A program made the translations under genes and the position numbers. Below are positions 1 through 10,864 of a stretch of DNA of 64,000 bases, piece after piece. Location: NCBI GenBank assembly GCA_003013855.2, contig ML058508.1:1663001-1727000 (forward strand), read 5' to 3'. The DNA comes from Liriodendron chinense. Taxonomy: Eukaryota > Streptophyta > Magnoliopsida > Magnoliales > Magnoliaceae. How positions within the stretch are numbered: position 1 is the stretch's first letter; every line of letters starts with the position of its first letter. The notes beneath the pieces were generated by a model, which had not been told where the DNA came from, did no database searches, and worked only from the letters and a program-made list of their open reading frames with translations.

Positions 1-2097
1 TGATACCATTTGGGGTAGGAAATTTGACACACAGATATGAAGGGTGCAAGGCTGCCCCGACCTTAGTAAGAGACGGCCGCCCCAAAATGGCGTTATACGC
101 TGATTTTCAATCCACCACGAGGAAGTTTATGAAGACGGTGGTCTTCGCTGGACTTTCTCCAAAAGTAACTGGGAGATCGATGCTTCCTTCAGGCGTTACT
201 ACCTCACCTCCGAAGCCGACGAGGGGGGTCGATATTGGCTTGAGAAGGCTTCTGGCAAGTGCCATTTTGTTGAAAGCCTCCAAGTATAGAATATCGGCTA
301 AGCTACCTGTATCCACCATAATTCGATGTGTCAGATAATTTGATACCTTCAATGTGACTACGATGGAGTCTTCGTGAGGGAAGTGAATTCCCTTTGCATC
401 TTCGAGAGTGAAGGAAATTGGAGGATGGCTGGTTTTTGACAAGCTAGACGTCTGTTCCAGCCAGTAGATTTGCTGGGGTTCTTTGGACGCCTTTCGAGCG
501 TATGCCTTTCTTGAAGCTTGAGAATCACCCCCGCAAGCTGGTCCTCCGATGATGGTGCGGATTTCTCCCGTAGGCTCAGCGTCCTCTTGGTCAGTTTGAT
601 GATGAGGTTGTTCCTTTTGGCGAGACGAGGTGTTCGCCCTTTCTGGTGATCGATTTTTACGAGCAACATAATCCTGGAGATGGCCTTTTCGAATGAGAGC
701 TTCGATATGGTCTCGTAGAGAGATGCAGTTCTGGGTTCTATGCCCATGATCTTTGTGGAAGTAACAGAACTTGCTCTTGTCTCTCTTCTGGGGATCGGAT
801 TTGATCTTTGCAGGCCACTTCACATATGGCTTGTGTTTAATCTCCATTAGAATCTTTTCATGAGACCGATTAAGAGGAGTGTAGTTATGATATTTACCGG
901 AATAAGGCTTCTTGGGAGAACGTTCGCGTTGATCACGACGATATTTTTTATCTGTAGAAGAGGCTCCTTCTGGCTTGCGTTTCTTACCCTGTACTCCATG
1001 GCGTGTCAATGCGACTTCTTCTGCATTGATATACTTCTGAGCTTTGGCTTGGAACTCTGCCATAGTTTTTGGAGGACTCTTGTCTAAAGCAAACCTGAAT
1101 TTCTCGCTCGTTATTCCGGCTATGAGGGCTGCGAGGCCTTTTTCTTCAGTATAACCTTCAGTTTGAACGGCTTCAGCGGTGAACCGTACTGTGAACTCCT
1201 TTATCGTTTCCCCATGCTGTTGTTTTAGATTCATTAGATGGGAGGCTGGCTTCTTGATGCGGATGCTTCCCATGAATTGAGAAAGGAATATCTCCGATAA
1301 CTGAGAAAAGGAGCTGATGGAACGAGGCTTTAATCCTCGGAACCACGTACGAGCTGTCTCCTTCAATGTTAGGGAAAAAGCCCTACACATGATTTCTGAA
1401 CCATGTCCCTCCAACTCCATGAGGGACCTGTATGTTTCCAGGTGTTCAAGAGGGTCGCCAATACCTGTGTACGGGGTGATAACATGCGTTCGATACTTTC
1501 TGGGTAACGGGGCTTCCATAACCTCGCTGGTGAAGGGGGACTCGGATTGATGTATCGCCGCCATGACGGTAGATGGCCGATTTGCCTGGTATCGCTGTTC
1601 CATGACATCAAAACGATCATAGATTCTTTTGAGATCTCCTTCCCATGGTAGGGTATAGCTTGATGTTTCGGCGGTGGAGCCCTGCGGTTGAGGTTGTCGA
1701 GACGAACCAGAATGTGTAGAATGTGGAGACGGTACAGGGAGATGGCTGCCAAGTGGTGGGACTTGTAGTTCGTCCATAGAATGTCTAGATGCCACTGGTA
1801 TGGGCTGCGGTGGTAACCCTTCGGAGGCTTGTCTCTCGGTCCGGGGAAATGTTGATCAAGCCGATTTGACAGCGACTGAACTCCGGCGTTTAGAGTTAGG
1901 AGAGTGTTTCCGAGGAAACGTAGGACATCGTCTTGATTTCCAGAAGCTTCCAATAATGGGTTTGCTGATGGCATAGTTGGGGCTCCTTGAGGGATGTTCG
2001 TCGAGGCAGGTGGAAGGGTAGGTACGGATTCCGTCTCATCGGGCGGAGGTGGTGCCTGCCTCGAAGTCGAAGGATGAACAGCCTTTTAAGGAGGCAT
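1..2097 (-). pseudogene. Tat-like Ty3/gypsy gag-protease, copy 1, running off the left edge
   Basis: Capsid (gag) and aspartic protease part of a gypsy retrotransposon polyprotein. Read from the ATG at 2095-2097 it shows the retrotransposon gag domain (GDPLEHLETYRSLMEL, ARTWFRGLKP), a zinc-knuckle-like stretch (CYFHKDHGHRTQNC) and a retropepsin site (MVDTGSLADILY). Breaks: codon 5 is TAA where the second copy at 59397-60996 has AAA; one base is lost near 1833, shifting the frame between the N-terminus and the 562-residue main frame (107-1795); and an in-frame TGA lies at 107-109. Past that TGA the same frame still reads AYNAILGRPSL, the conserved protease end, so the gene continues off the window. 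Lineage rests on the DTGS protease type and the LTR and primer site at 2151-3052. Non-functional as read. Confidence 0.9.
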
Positions 2098-2150
2098 CGC
2101 CGAAAGATCTTTATCGGTGGTTAGAACGATTGATTTGACGATCAAGTCGT

Positions 2151-2168
2151 TCCCACAGACGGCGCCAA
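2151..2168 (-). other. Retrotransposon primer binding site, copy 1
   Basis: On the minus strand this reads TTGGCGCCGTCTGTGGGA, two bases inside the LTR end at 2171. The position and the TGGCGCC core fit the site that pairs with a tRNA 3' end to prime minus-strand DNA synthesis. The same site occurs at 61051-61068 and, slightly mutated, at 22395. I did not identify the tRNA with confidence. Confidence 0.75.
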
Positions 2169-2596
2169 ACTGTTAATGTCAGATTTTGTAACAGGATCCT
2201 CCGGACGTTCACCTTCTCTCCAACAGAGATTTCCTCCGCAAAACCTGAAAGAAGACAGACAGCAACTAAGGGTGGCTGGGGTCCAGCCGTTAGCCCTCCG
2301 ATGCTTAAGTCAGGCCAAAGCAAGAAGAAGATTAGCCAGGCAAAACGGGACAGAGATCGAATATTGTGTGTGTACCTTTCTCTTAATGGAGTCATCCCTT
2401 TATATAGATCTGAAGCGATCCACTCTGTTACGTAAGATATCGAAATCCCGCTGATTTCGTGCACGATACGAGATCCTGCTGATTTCGTGAGATAAGATCC
2501 TTATCTTTAGAGGAGAGATCTAACCCATTTACTTATTTCGTCAATCACGTTCCTTGATAGCAATCCCTTGAGATTCGGAACCACGCCCAAAATCAA

Positions 2597-2772
2597 CTAT
2601 ACAGGCTGCTGGTAGGCATAGTAGTAGCGCTGATCGCTCATGTTGAGCTGGAAGCCGTAGTTGGAGTCATAGTCGGCGAAAAGGAAGGAGACACCGAAAG
2701 GACGGAGACCACCGCACTGGGTGTAGCCCTGCTTGGAGTCGCAGAGGGATTTGGGCAAGCTGCTCGACGGGA
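2597..2772 (-). pseudogene. Captured proteasome alpha-4 (PSMA4/PAC1-type) fragment inside LTR, copy 1
   Basis: The minus strand reads IPVEQL, then after a one-base insertion [33 protein letters not shown] and a stop TAG at 2597-2599. This is the middle of the 20S proteasome alpha-4 subunit (plant PAC1), which forms part of the outer ring of the cytosolic and nuclear protease. Only about 55 of roughly 250 residues are present. It lies in the same sense as gag and inside the inferred LTR. Relative to the copy at 61502-61714 it keeps LRPF but has the frameshift and a G-to-D change, so the copies have decayed independently. No proteasome function is expected. Confidence 0.8.
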
Positions 2773-2834
2773 ATCAGATGTTGGAACTACGAAGATCGTC
2801 CAAACCAAAAATAAATACTCATGATTGCTCTGAT

Positions 2835-3035
2835 TCGGGAGCTGCTCGTGTCAGGAATGCTCGCATTCAGGAGATGCGACCCCTTCTGATGAGCACGAGC
2901 CGAGCTGGTCGCATCCGGGAGATGCGACCCCTTCTGACGAGCACGAGCCGAGCTGCTCGCACTCCAGATGTGCGACCCCTTATTGCGAGCACGAGCTTGA
3001 CTGCTCGCATTCATTATGTACCACGATCCTTCACT
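2835..3035 (-). promoter_or_regulatory. Tandem palindromic repeats in U3 of Tat-like LTR, copy 1
   Basis: About three imperfect repeats of roughly 57 bp are built from GAGATGCGACCCCTTCTGA and GAGCACGAGC blocks, rich in GCGA/TCGC and CpG. They sit near the outer end of the LTR, upstream of its body. The second LTR copy has a repeat block in the same position with a different core (61880-62110). A regulatory role is inferred from position only. Confidence 0.55.
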
Positions 3036-3052
3036 TCTCGCTTTCATTAACA

Positions 3053-3688
3053 TCTTAGCTAAGGTTAAGAGGTGAAGCTTGTAGCTAGTTATCATGTAGA
3101 ATTCATTTGATTTAAGTACTCTATCTTAAGTTTGAATTTTTAAGTTCTAGTTTGAATAAAAGTTGGTATTTTTAGATGTTTTATGAGAGTTCATGTGCTT
3201 CGAACATGGGTTCCTTGCAATTCTCTGAGATTATCATGTTTGGATTGATTAAATTCGAATTATAGTAACCCCTGAGCATACCAGTCCATTGGCATGGTTG
3301 TTACTTTGAAGGCTACATATTCGAATTCTATGTGTTTCATTAGAACTAGAATCTTAATTTCTGACTTAAGTAGGGATTGTTTGTGTTTGAATGTTAAATC
3401 TTCCAACTAGAAGAAAGATAGAACTTCAATTCTAGTTGATTTTATGCTTGGATGAATGAATTCACATGAGACTACTACAAGTGGATCCTTGAGGCCTTAG
3501 TTCCATTAAATTACAGATTTTTACAATTTATTGTTTTAAGTTGGTTTATGAACTTGAACTTCTAAATTAATTGAATTTAGAGTTGCTGGAATAGTTTGAA
3601 TTGGTTTACCCTAATTCTCTGTGGATCGACCTCGGTCTTACCGAGATTTATTACTACATTGCAGCCTTGCACTTGAGGCGAGCGAACA
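3053..3688 (+). repeat. Athila-like LTR fragment (3' part)
   Basis: Starts at TTAGCTAAGGTTAAGAGGTG and ends ACTTGAGGCGAGCGAACA. The same sequence in reverse complement forms the LTRs at 39120 and 52034. The terminal block (GATCGACCTCGGTCTTACC then GCGAACA) is shared by the LTRs ending at 17419 and 19965. Its 5' half is missing at the junction with the Tat-like LTR at 3052, and the DNA after 3688 is unrelated RT sequence, so it is a broken remnant. Confidence 0.75.
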
Positions 3689-3746
3689 ATAAATTATACT
3701 GATCTGAATAAAGCGTGTCCAAAAGATAGTTTTCTGACCCCCCGCA

Positions 3747-4730
3747 TTGACTAGTTAGTTGATTCAACTGCTGGGCATGCTCTACTCAATTTCATGGACG
3801 CTTATTCTGGTTATAACCAGATCATGATGCATCCACCTGATCGTGAGAAGACAGCCTTTATTACAGACCGTGGCCTATATTATTACAAGGTAATGCCATT
3901 CGGTCTCAAGAATGCTAGGGCCACTTACCAACGACTAGTCAACAAGATGTTCGCTGCGCAAATTGACAAGACAATGGAGGTATACGTTGACGATATGCTC
4001 ATGAAGAGTGTTATAGCAGACGATCATCTCACTGACCTCCGTGAAGCCTTTAATCTTATGCGAAAGTATCGAATGAAGCTGAACCCAGAAAAATGTGCAT
4101 TTGGTGTCTCTGAAGGAAAATTTCTCGGATTTATGGTCGAGCGATAAGGCATTGAGGTGAATCTTGAGAAGATAAAAGCCTTAATAGAGATGAAATCACC
4201 CTCTAAAGTTAAAGAAGTCTAGCGCTTGGCCAGACTCATGGCGTCCTTGAATCGATTCATCTCACATGCATTCGACAAGTGCTTACCTTTTTTTAAGCTG
4301 TTGTGAACAACCACAAAGTCCAATTAGACTTGGACCCAGCAATGTGAAGAAGCCTTTCAACAGCTAAAGCAATATATGGGCACACCACCCATCATGTCTA
4401 AACCTACTCCACATGAGCAACTTTTCCTCTATTTAGCTGTGTCTCCAACGGTCGTTAGCGCCGCCTTAATAGGAGAAGACTTCAAAATACAGAAACCCAT
4501 TTATTACGTCAGCCGTGTAATGGTAAATGTTGAAACCAGATACCTTGACATCGAAAATCTCACCTTAGCCTTAATGGTTGCAACATGAAAGTTACGACCT
4601 TACTGTCAAGCTCATCCCATAATGGTCCCTATAGACCAACCTCTAATACAAGTCCTTCAAAAACCTGAAGTGTCTGGATGATTAACCGAATGGGCAATCG
4701 AACTCAATGAACATGAAATTGCTTTCTGTT
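3747..4730 (+). pseudogene. Tat-like gypsy reverse transcriptase and RNase H, 5'-truncated
   Basis: Reverse transcriptase copies the element RNA into DNA in the capsid. The readable part starts inside the RT palm with LLNFMDAYSGYNQIMM and continues through MPFGLKNARATYQRLVN to the catalytic YVDDML, then the thumb (LNPEKCAFGV) and connection/RNase H region (LFLYLAVSPTVVSAALI, QKPIYYVSRVM). The frame is cut by a TAA at 4145-4147, a TAG near 4219, several further stops and a frameshift before the 4376-4588 piece. RT motifs upstream of FMDAYSG are absent, so the element lost its gag, protease and RT fingers. Same strand as the following RNase H and integrase pieces. Confidence 0.88.
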
Positions 4731-4741
4731 CGTGAACTGCT

Positions 4742-5266
4742 GTGAAAGGACAAGCTGTTGCAAATTTCATTACTGAGTTCACACATCCAGTACCTATTCA
4801 TATCGAAGCAACAATTCCTCTTATCAAGCCTACTCAAACCAAACTTTCAACATCCGAGCAACCATCTTGGTCACTTTACATTGATGGGTCATCCTGTTCA
4901 TCCGGGAGTAGGGCAGGATTGATCCTCATTGCCTCAGATGAATCACAGTTCGAATATACCTTGTGGTTTGATTTTCATGCTTTAAATAATGAGGCAGAGT
5001 ATGAAGCCTTGATCGATGGTCTTCAATTAGCTAATGTCCTCACGATAAAAAACTTACTCATTCATAACGATTCTCAGCTCATTGTAAATCAGGTGATTAA
5101 CGAGTTCGAAACAAAGGAAGAAAGAATGGCCGCTTATAAATCCAAAGTATTGGAATTGCTTGCCAAAATCAACAAATATGAGCTAATTCACATCCCTCGA
5201 GCAGAAAATAAACTAGCCGACTCCTTGGCAAAATTAGCTTCAGCTCTCGAAGGTGATGTAGTTTGA
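4742..5266 (+). CDS. Archaeal-type RNase H domain of Tat-like element (fragment)
   Basis: A 174-residue open stretch of a second RNase H domain, which in plant gypsy elements is typical of the Tat lineage. The four acidic positions are visible: D in LYIDGSS, E in NNEAEYEALIDG, D in HNDSQLIV and D in ENKLADSLAKLA. It degrades the RNA strand of the RNA:DNA hybrid. This is the best-preserved piece of the element. It is not an independent gene: it is the middle of a polyprotein whose upstream and downstream parts carry stops, and it ends at a TGA where the linker to integrase should follow. Confidence 0.85.
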   Translation: MKGQAVANFITEFTHPVPIHIEATIPLIKPTQTKLSTSEQPSWSLYIDGSSCSSGSRAGLILIASDESQFEYTLWFDFHALNNEAEYEALIDGLQLANVLTIKNLLIHNDSQLIVNQVINEFETKEERMAAYKSKVLELLAKINKYELIHIPRAENKLADSLAKLASALEGDVV

Positions 5267-5346
5267 ACCACACTTGTTGAGCATCTCTCTGCACCAAGCA
5301 TTGACCAAGTAACAAACGAGCAGGTCTCCACAGTGCAGCTATCCCC

Positions 5347-6567
5347 ATGTTGGATGGATCCCATTATTTAATTTCTCCGAAATGGAGAACTCCTAATAGA
5401 CAAGAAATTAGCTTGACAAATATGATATCGTGCTGCCAAGTATATTCTCTAAGATGGCATATTATTGAGAAGAAGTTTCACGCTGCCATATCTGAGGTTT
5501 CATCATCCAGAAGAAGTCAAGCATGCTCTTGTAGAAATATATCAAGGGGTATGTGATAACCATCTCAAAGGGCGATCAATGGCTTACAAAGCTATGAGGC
5601 AAGGTTATTATTAGCCTATTATGAAAGCAGACACCATCAAATTCTCAAGAAGATGTGATAAGTGCCAGCGCTATTCTCCAATACCTCATCTACCACCCGA
5701 ATGAATGACACCTATGGATGGCCCTTGGCCTTTCGCTTAGTGGGGAGTCGACATAATCGGTCTGTTGCCCAAAGGAAAAGGCCAGAACATATTTGCGATC
5801 ATGGCTGTCAATTACTTCACTAAGCGGGTTGAAGCAGAACCTTTGACCACCATCACCGAGAAGCAAACTACTATGTTTATATGGAGAAATATCATATGCT
5901 GCTACGGGCTCCCCCACACTATAATCACCGATAATAGGATGCAATTTGACAATACGACATTCACAAACTTTTATGAAAAGTGGAAGATACGTAATGTATG
6001 AACATCTCCTTATCATCCTCAAGCTAACGGTCAAGTGGAGGCAGTCAATAAAATCATCAAATATCATTTGAAGACCAAGCTCAAAGAATGTAAGGGTATA
6101 TGACCAGAACATCTACCAGAAGTCCTATGGGCTTATAGGACAACAACTCATACTTCAACAGGAGAAATACCTTTCTCTCTCGCATTTGGCACCGGTCATC
6201 CCAGTCAAAGTTGAAATACCTACCTATCGTGTAGAGCATTATGCTCCGACGCAAAATGAAGAATCTTTAAAACTTCACCTTGATCTTCTAGAAGAAAGAA
6301 GGAACACATCTCGACTTCAAGCAGCGGCTAACCAATAATGAATAGCTTGATATCATAATTCAAGAGTTAAGCATAGAACCTTTCAGGTTGGTGATCTGGT
6401 GCTCAGGCAGCATGTTGGAACAACTACTCGGTCGCTAGATCCCAACTAGGAAGGCCCTTATCAAGTTATTAAAGTCATTCGACTAGGTACCTATTATTTG
6501 GAAGACATGCGAGGAAGAACTCTGTGTAACCCTTGGCACGCAAAACATTTGCTTCGTTATTATCCAT
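5347..6567 (+). pseudogene. Tat-like gypsy integrase, with catalytic Asp changed to Asn
   Basis: Integrase inserts the DNA copy into the genome. In order I see the HHCC zinc region (HPEEVKHALVEIYQG, then CDKCQRYSP at about 5657-5690), the core (WGVDIIGLLPKGKGQ, MAVNYFTKRVEAE, IITDNRMQFD, PYHPQANGQVEAVNK) and the C-terminal part (LPEVLWAYRTTTHTSTGE, then LARKTFASLLS after frameshifts). The first core Asp, expected in AVDYFTKW, is Asn (AAT), and the Trp is Arg. The second Asp and the Glu are kept. At least ten stops and two frameshifts break the frame. The reading order matches a standard gypsy pol. Confidence 0.88.
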
Positions 6568-6969
6568 AAAATTTCATGTATCAGATGCATGAATTATTTT
6601 CAATAAAGATGACGTTCATTCTAGTCTGTCAGCGAGGAATCTATACAACTTAGTCGCTACTCCTACTTTCAGGACCTGAATAGCCCTGAAGAGAATACTA
6701 AACATTCTCTTGACTAAGACTTCTGCTTGCGTACAGCCAAAGACTCAGTCGATAGATCAATCTATCTCTATGCCGACGTAGCCACCAAGGCCTCCCCAAC
6801 TGAGCACGATTCATTTTCATGAATTGAAAAATCATACATTCAGTACGATTCATTTTCGTGAAACAAGCAATTGAAAGAAATTAAGCAAACTTTCATTCAA
6901 GGACAGGAGAATACAACATTCAAAATGTTTCACTTAAGAAAAGAGAAAAACACTCAAAGCAAATAACAC
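6568..6969 (+). other. Spacer between integrase and antisense ORF
   Basis: About 400 bp with no coding sequence recognised. It contains a direct repeat of about 18 bp (ACGATTCATTTTCATGAA at about 6806 and a near copy at about 6842). Probably the non-coding part of the Tat-like element downstream of pol. Confidence 0.5.
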
Positions 6970-9059
6970 TTAATCTTTGGTCGCCTGCTTTCGCATATCT
7001 TCTGGTGGAGGAGCGCGACTCTCAACTTCGGGTCCATCCTTAGGAGCTCCTGTGGCTTCAGTAGCCCCAGTTATCATGGTAACTTCATTAGTAGCAGCTT
7101 CTATTTCTTCAGCGCTAATTATCTCCGCGACTTTATCACATTACCCCAAGTCAAACTCTGGAGTAATCCGTTGCATAACTCTGATTGCAAAGTCGTGACC
7201 AGTGTCATACGACTCATAGCGCTCTTCTTCGTAAAGCGACAAGGTGCGGAACTCCTGTAGAGCACGAGGACCCTCTTCAGCGATCAGCGCAGCTAAGACT
7301 GCTCTCTCCTTCTCCCAGTGTATTTGATCAACGGTCAACTGTGAAAGAGTCGCTCTTTCTTTCTCCAAATTTTCATTGGATTGAGTTGTGACCCAAGATT
7401 AGCGTTCTTTCGTTCTAACACGATCTTATCTTGACGAAAGATCTCTCTTTTTCATTCTTCTCCTTCATCTCGCCAAGACGAGCAAACCTCTTATCTCGCT
7501 CTTGGTGTTTGTCAGTTAGCACTTGGATTTTTTTATGAGGATATTCTCCTCCTCATTTGCCATTTCAATCAGGGCTTCACGAGCCTTCAAAATTTGGTCC
7601 CTTCCTTGGATTGCTTGCTCCAAAGCTTTCAAGTTTTCTTCTCCTTCATTTATTATCCGACGAGCATACATGATATCACTCCTCGTCCTTATAATGAGAT
7701 CCAAACCCTACACAGAAACAAAAAGAAGATTACAAAAGGTATGAAAAGTCTTCTTGAAAACATGAGACACTATGAAATTTCTTCTTACCTGGACCATCCT
7801 TATCCCAGCATCCAGAGAAAGATCTTCTGGACTATGTTCAGGGAGAGGACCAAGAGATTGCAGATTAACGTTATAAAAAAGAAACTTACAAATAGGGTGC
7901 AAGTGACCCGGAATGAAGAAAGTTCCAACTCCCGAGGGCTGAGCAACGACCAGCTCTCTTCCAGCAACATTTAAGTGAGTGGATTCTCGAGCAGGAGTTC
8001 ACTCACAAGCAGCAGCAGGCTCGCGATCCTCCCTTGGCAATGGAAGACTAGGTTCCAATTCACGCTCCCTTGTAGGAGTGCTAGTAAGATCAACGACCGG
8101 TTGTCCTTGAGGAGGAACAACCGAAGCAGAAGCTACGACTACAGTAGTGTCAATTGGAGTAGAAGGTGGCTCGTTTTGCTGCAACCTTTGAGCAGGTTCC
8201 TTCTCCTGCCCTACTGGTTGAGACGGACCAGGTGCCTTCTTTTTCTACCGCTTTGGAGCATGATCTTTTATGGATGGAAGGACTCCCCTTCTTTTCCCCT
8301 TCTCACCACTCATTGTTTCTTCTTGAGAAATGAGACCAGACTCACCCAGTCTTGAGAGCTTTAGTGTGAATTTGATGTCTCTCGCATCTCTTGGCAGCTT
8401 GAAGATCTTGACTATTTTTTTTATTAATTCCCCCTCTTAAGTTGGGTTTCTTTCCAGCCGGGATGCCTGCGACATGATCAAGAAAATTAAAGGAGTAAAT
8501 TGGGGTCACATTAACACTGAAGTAAGAATTTACTGACCTTCACAAAAAAGAGGCTAACATTATGTCCTCCAGGAGTTGAACCCACATCGGATTCTCAATT
8601 TCTGAAGACATAGAACCACTGCCTCTTCCACCTGGGATAGTTGGAAGAGGGTGTTCCTAGAACAAAATTCTCCCAATGTTAGTAACATAGGTAATACCAG
8701 CCCTCGCTAAAAGGAGCTTTCTTTAGTTGGAACATCCTCAAAAACTCATCTGCGGAAGGCTCACCGTTTCTAGCTTGTTTCCAAAGAACATAAGTGCTCA
8801 ATACTACCCTCTAACCATTAACTATGAGTTTTTTGGGAGCTATTTTATAGATTCGGAGGACGTCTCGTATGAATGGATGAAATGGAAGACGCACGCCAAG
8901 TTCGAAGAAATATCTATACATGGCGACACACCCCGTCGAGGGAGAGTCAGCAGTTTCACCCTCCTGAGGCAATCGGAGGGTGACTGAATCTGGGATTTGA
9001 TACTCCCTGCGGATTTCCTCCAAATCCCTCTCCTCCATTCGAGAAGGGTATCCTGACAC
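6970..9059 (-). pseudogene. Antisense ORF of Tat-like element (Transposase_28 / 'putative gypsy type transposon' type), intron-containing
   Basis: On the strand opposite to pol, between integrase and the 3' LTR. From the ATG at 9057-9059 the N-terminus reads REYQIPDSVTLRLP, CVAMYRYFFELGVRLPFHPF, IRDVLRIYKIAPKKLIVNG, and past a TAG (8811-8813) VVLSTYVLWKQARNGE and WKRQWFYVF. This looks like the PF04195 type found in antisense ORFs of large Tat and Grande elements. Two canonical GT-AG introns fit: 8467-8537 (GTCAGT...CGCAG) and 7708-7788 (GTAAGA...TGTAG). The C-terminal half is charged and probably coiled coil (EENLKALEQAIQGRDQILKA; EKERATLSQLTVDQIHWEKE) and ends at TAA 6970-6972 after an acidic tail. 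I count at least four stops. The function of this protein class is unknown to me. Confidence 0.72.
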
Positions 9060-9586
9060 AGAATACCTCCCAGCAAGTACTCATACGCTTCTGGAGGAGG
9101 AAGAATCTGGGGTTACATCCCCTAGTGGGACAGCATCACTACCAGACCCTCACGCCATTGAAGGAAGCTCGAAAGAAAGGAAAATGGAAGAAAAGATGAA
9201 GGAAGTAAATACCTTAGCGAAGAGGTACCGCCAAAAGAAAGAAAGAAGAAAGGAAGTTCGAATTTTCGCCAAAAGAAGATACCCTAAACAAAGAAACACC
9301 AGACGTACATAAATATATATGCAATCATTCCCCTCAGCGATTTGAGTGACACGTGGCGTCTCTTTGTTTGGTGCAACAATTGAACAGGCATGCACATTAA
9401 ATTCAGAACATGTGGCAAATGCCCCTTCATTTTCTTCGGTTAAAAAGCTGACACTTATTAAATGCAGACATTCAATCATATACGGCTACTCCTCTTTGAG
9501 AAATGCATCAGGCAGTTACATGCGTAGTATGAAACGAATTCAAGTCCTTTGCTTAGTTGCTCGAAGTAAAGGACTTGGGGGGCTTC
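9060..9586 (+). other. 3' untranslated region and polypurine tract of Tat-like element
   Basis: Non-coding stretch between the antisense ORF start and the 3' LTR. Purine-rich sequence at about 9568-9582 (AAAGGACTTGGGGGG) lies a few bases before the LTR start at 9587, the expected place for the plus-strand primer. The segment would also hold the promoter of the antisense ORF, but I could not pick a clear TATA box on the minus strand. Confidence 0.6.
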
Positions 9587-10256
9587 TGTTATAGAATAAG
9601 TTGGTCGAAGTTTGCTCTTCTCAAATAGTGCTAAGCAGTTCTACATAGCCTGTATGCGAGATGCGAGCACCCCTTGATGATTTAGGTCGACAAGCAGATC
9701 GGCATAGGATATCACCCAACGAGCAGGTTGGCATGCGCCTCAGTTCTTAAGGGATCTTTAGATAGATTTTCTCACATTCGGGTAGATTTGGTCGCCGGTT
9801 GGTTGATGAAGACATTTTTTGGGTCGTAATCCCAGCAGCTCATATAGTTCAGGAGTTGGCCGAGATTACAGACCCGCTTGGATTTATCTCTATACACTGG
9901 TTCTGGATTAAAGGGATTTACATCAAGGAATGTAATCAGCTAGGCATCTAACCTGATAAGATACCATCTTATCCCATGAAATCAGGAAGATCTCAACCAT
10001 CTACATAACGAACTATTTCAGTTATACCTGAATAAATAAAGGTCTTCATTGAAGAGAAAGGTAGGGAACATCTCACCCACGTTTTACGCTTCATCTTCGC
10101 TGAAGTCCATTACTGACTTAAGCAACGGAGGGCTAACGGTTGATCATTGGCCACCCTTAGTTTTCTCTGTGATTTTCAGGTGAAAGGGAGGAGCTATCTT
10201 CAGGAGGATCGTGGATTATAGGAAGGAGAGTCTATCACCAGTTTTTTATGTTAACA
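9587..10256 (+). repeat. Tat-like 3' LTR
   Basis: 670 bp, beginning TGTTATAGAATAAGTTGGTC and ending TATGTTAACA, after a polypurine tract. It shares its ends and several internal blocks (GGGTCGTAATCCCAGCAG, GATAAGATACCATCTTATCC, GGGCTAACGG...GGCCACCC) with LTR D at 21714-22392. It shares only the inner part with the LTR at 61071. It has no proteasome fragment. The 5' LTR partner is not in the window, so insertion age cannot be read. Confidence 0.8.
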
Positions 10257-10864
10257 ACAATGAATCTCCACCATGACTTAAAGAGAAACTTGCGGTCGAG
10301 TTTTATTTAAGTCGGGGAGACTGATGTTGGGGATGAACCCCATGATCGAGGGCGTGGATCACACACGTTCATAAAAGAGATGCACCGCGAGAAGATCGGG
10401 AGAAAAGTAAAAAAGAAAGCCGATCGACAGCCTTGCTGACCGGTCCTGATTGGTTTGAGGACTGGTAGAATTTCCAAGCTAGGAGGGCTTGACTTGCTGG
10501 ACAATTGGAGACCCTGACTGACCGGTCGGAGCCCCCTGATGATTGGTCGATACTACTTTGTGGAGTAGTGCAGATTTATAATTTCTTTCCGATTTTTGAG
10601 ATTTTCTTTCTTACTCCACCTAGGATTCTTTTCTTAGCACGCAAGTTAGGGTTTAGGTTAGTTTCCTTCTATTTAAGTTGATTAAAAATCATTTTGTAAA
10701 TAACCTTGATTATTTTCTTAATGAAATTGAGTTTCTACTCTATTCTTCTTTGTGGATTCGAAGATAAGCTTGTGGATTCGAGTTGTTCAATCGTGGATTC
10801 GATGAAGACTAGTTGAGGAGTCCCAGTAGATTTGTGGATTCAGATCATTTATTCATGGGAGAGA
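10257..10864 (+). repeat. Chromovirus 3' end and truncated LTR
   Basis: The sequence CAAGTCGGGGAGACTGATG-type junction (10306-10326) is the usual polypurine tract and LTR start of plant chromoviruses; here the LTR begins TGATGTTGGGGATG at 10322. The LTR carries GACCGGTC motifs (10438, 10514) and a block like the one before 37812 (GTTAGGGTTTAGG, repeated GTGGATTCGA). It stops at 10864, where an Athila-like LTR starts in the opposite orientation. Confidence 0.65.

Larger units (their letters stand above)
2171..3052 (-). repeat. Tat-like 5' LTR, copy 1, with captured gene fragment
   Basis: Seen from the minus strand it begins TGTTAATG and ends CATTAACA, a perfect 8 bp inverted terminal match with TG...CA ends, directly upstream of the primer site and gag. 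The inner 430 bp match the LTR at 61071 closely. It then holds a proteasome-gene fragment (2597-2772) and a block of GC-rich tandem palindromic repeats (2835-3035). The outer boundary at 3052 is inferred from the terminal match and from Athila-type LTR sequence resuming at 3053. No target duplication can be tested because the 3' end of the element is outside the window. Confidence 0.65.

Noticed and set aside
107..2464. Plus-strand and out-of-frame minus-strand frames across the first gag and LTR
   Set aside because: Shadows of the minus-strand gag in other frames, or LTR sequence.
2835..3035. CRISPR array
   Set aside because: Repeats are imperfect, units differ in length, there are no unique spacers, and the context is a plant LTR.
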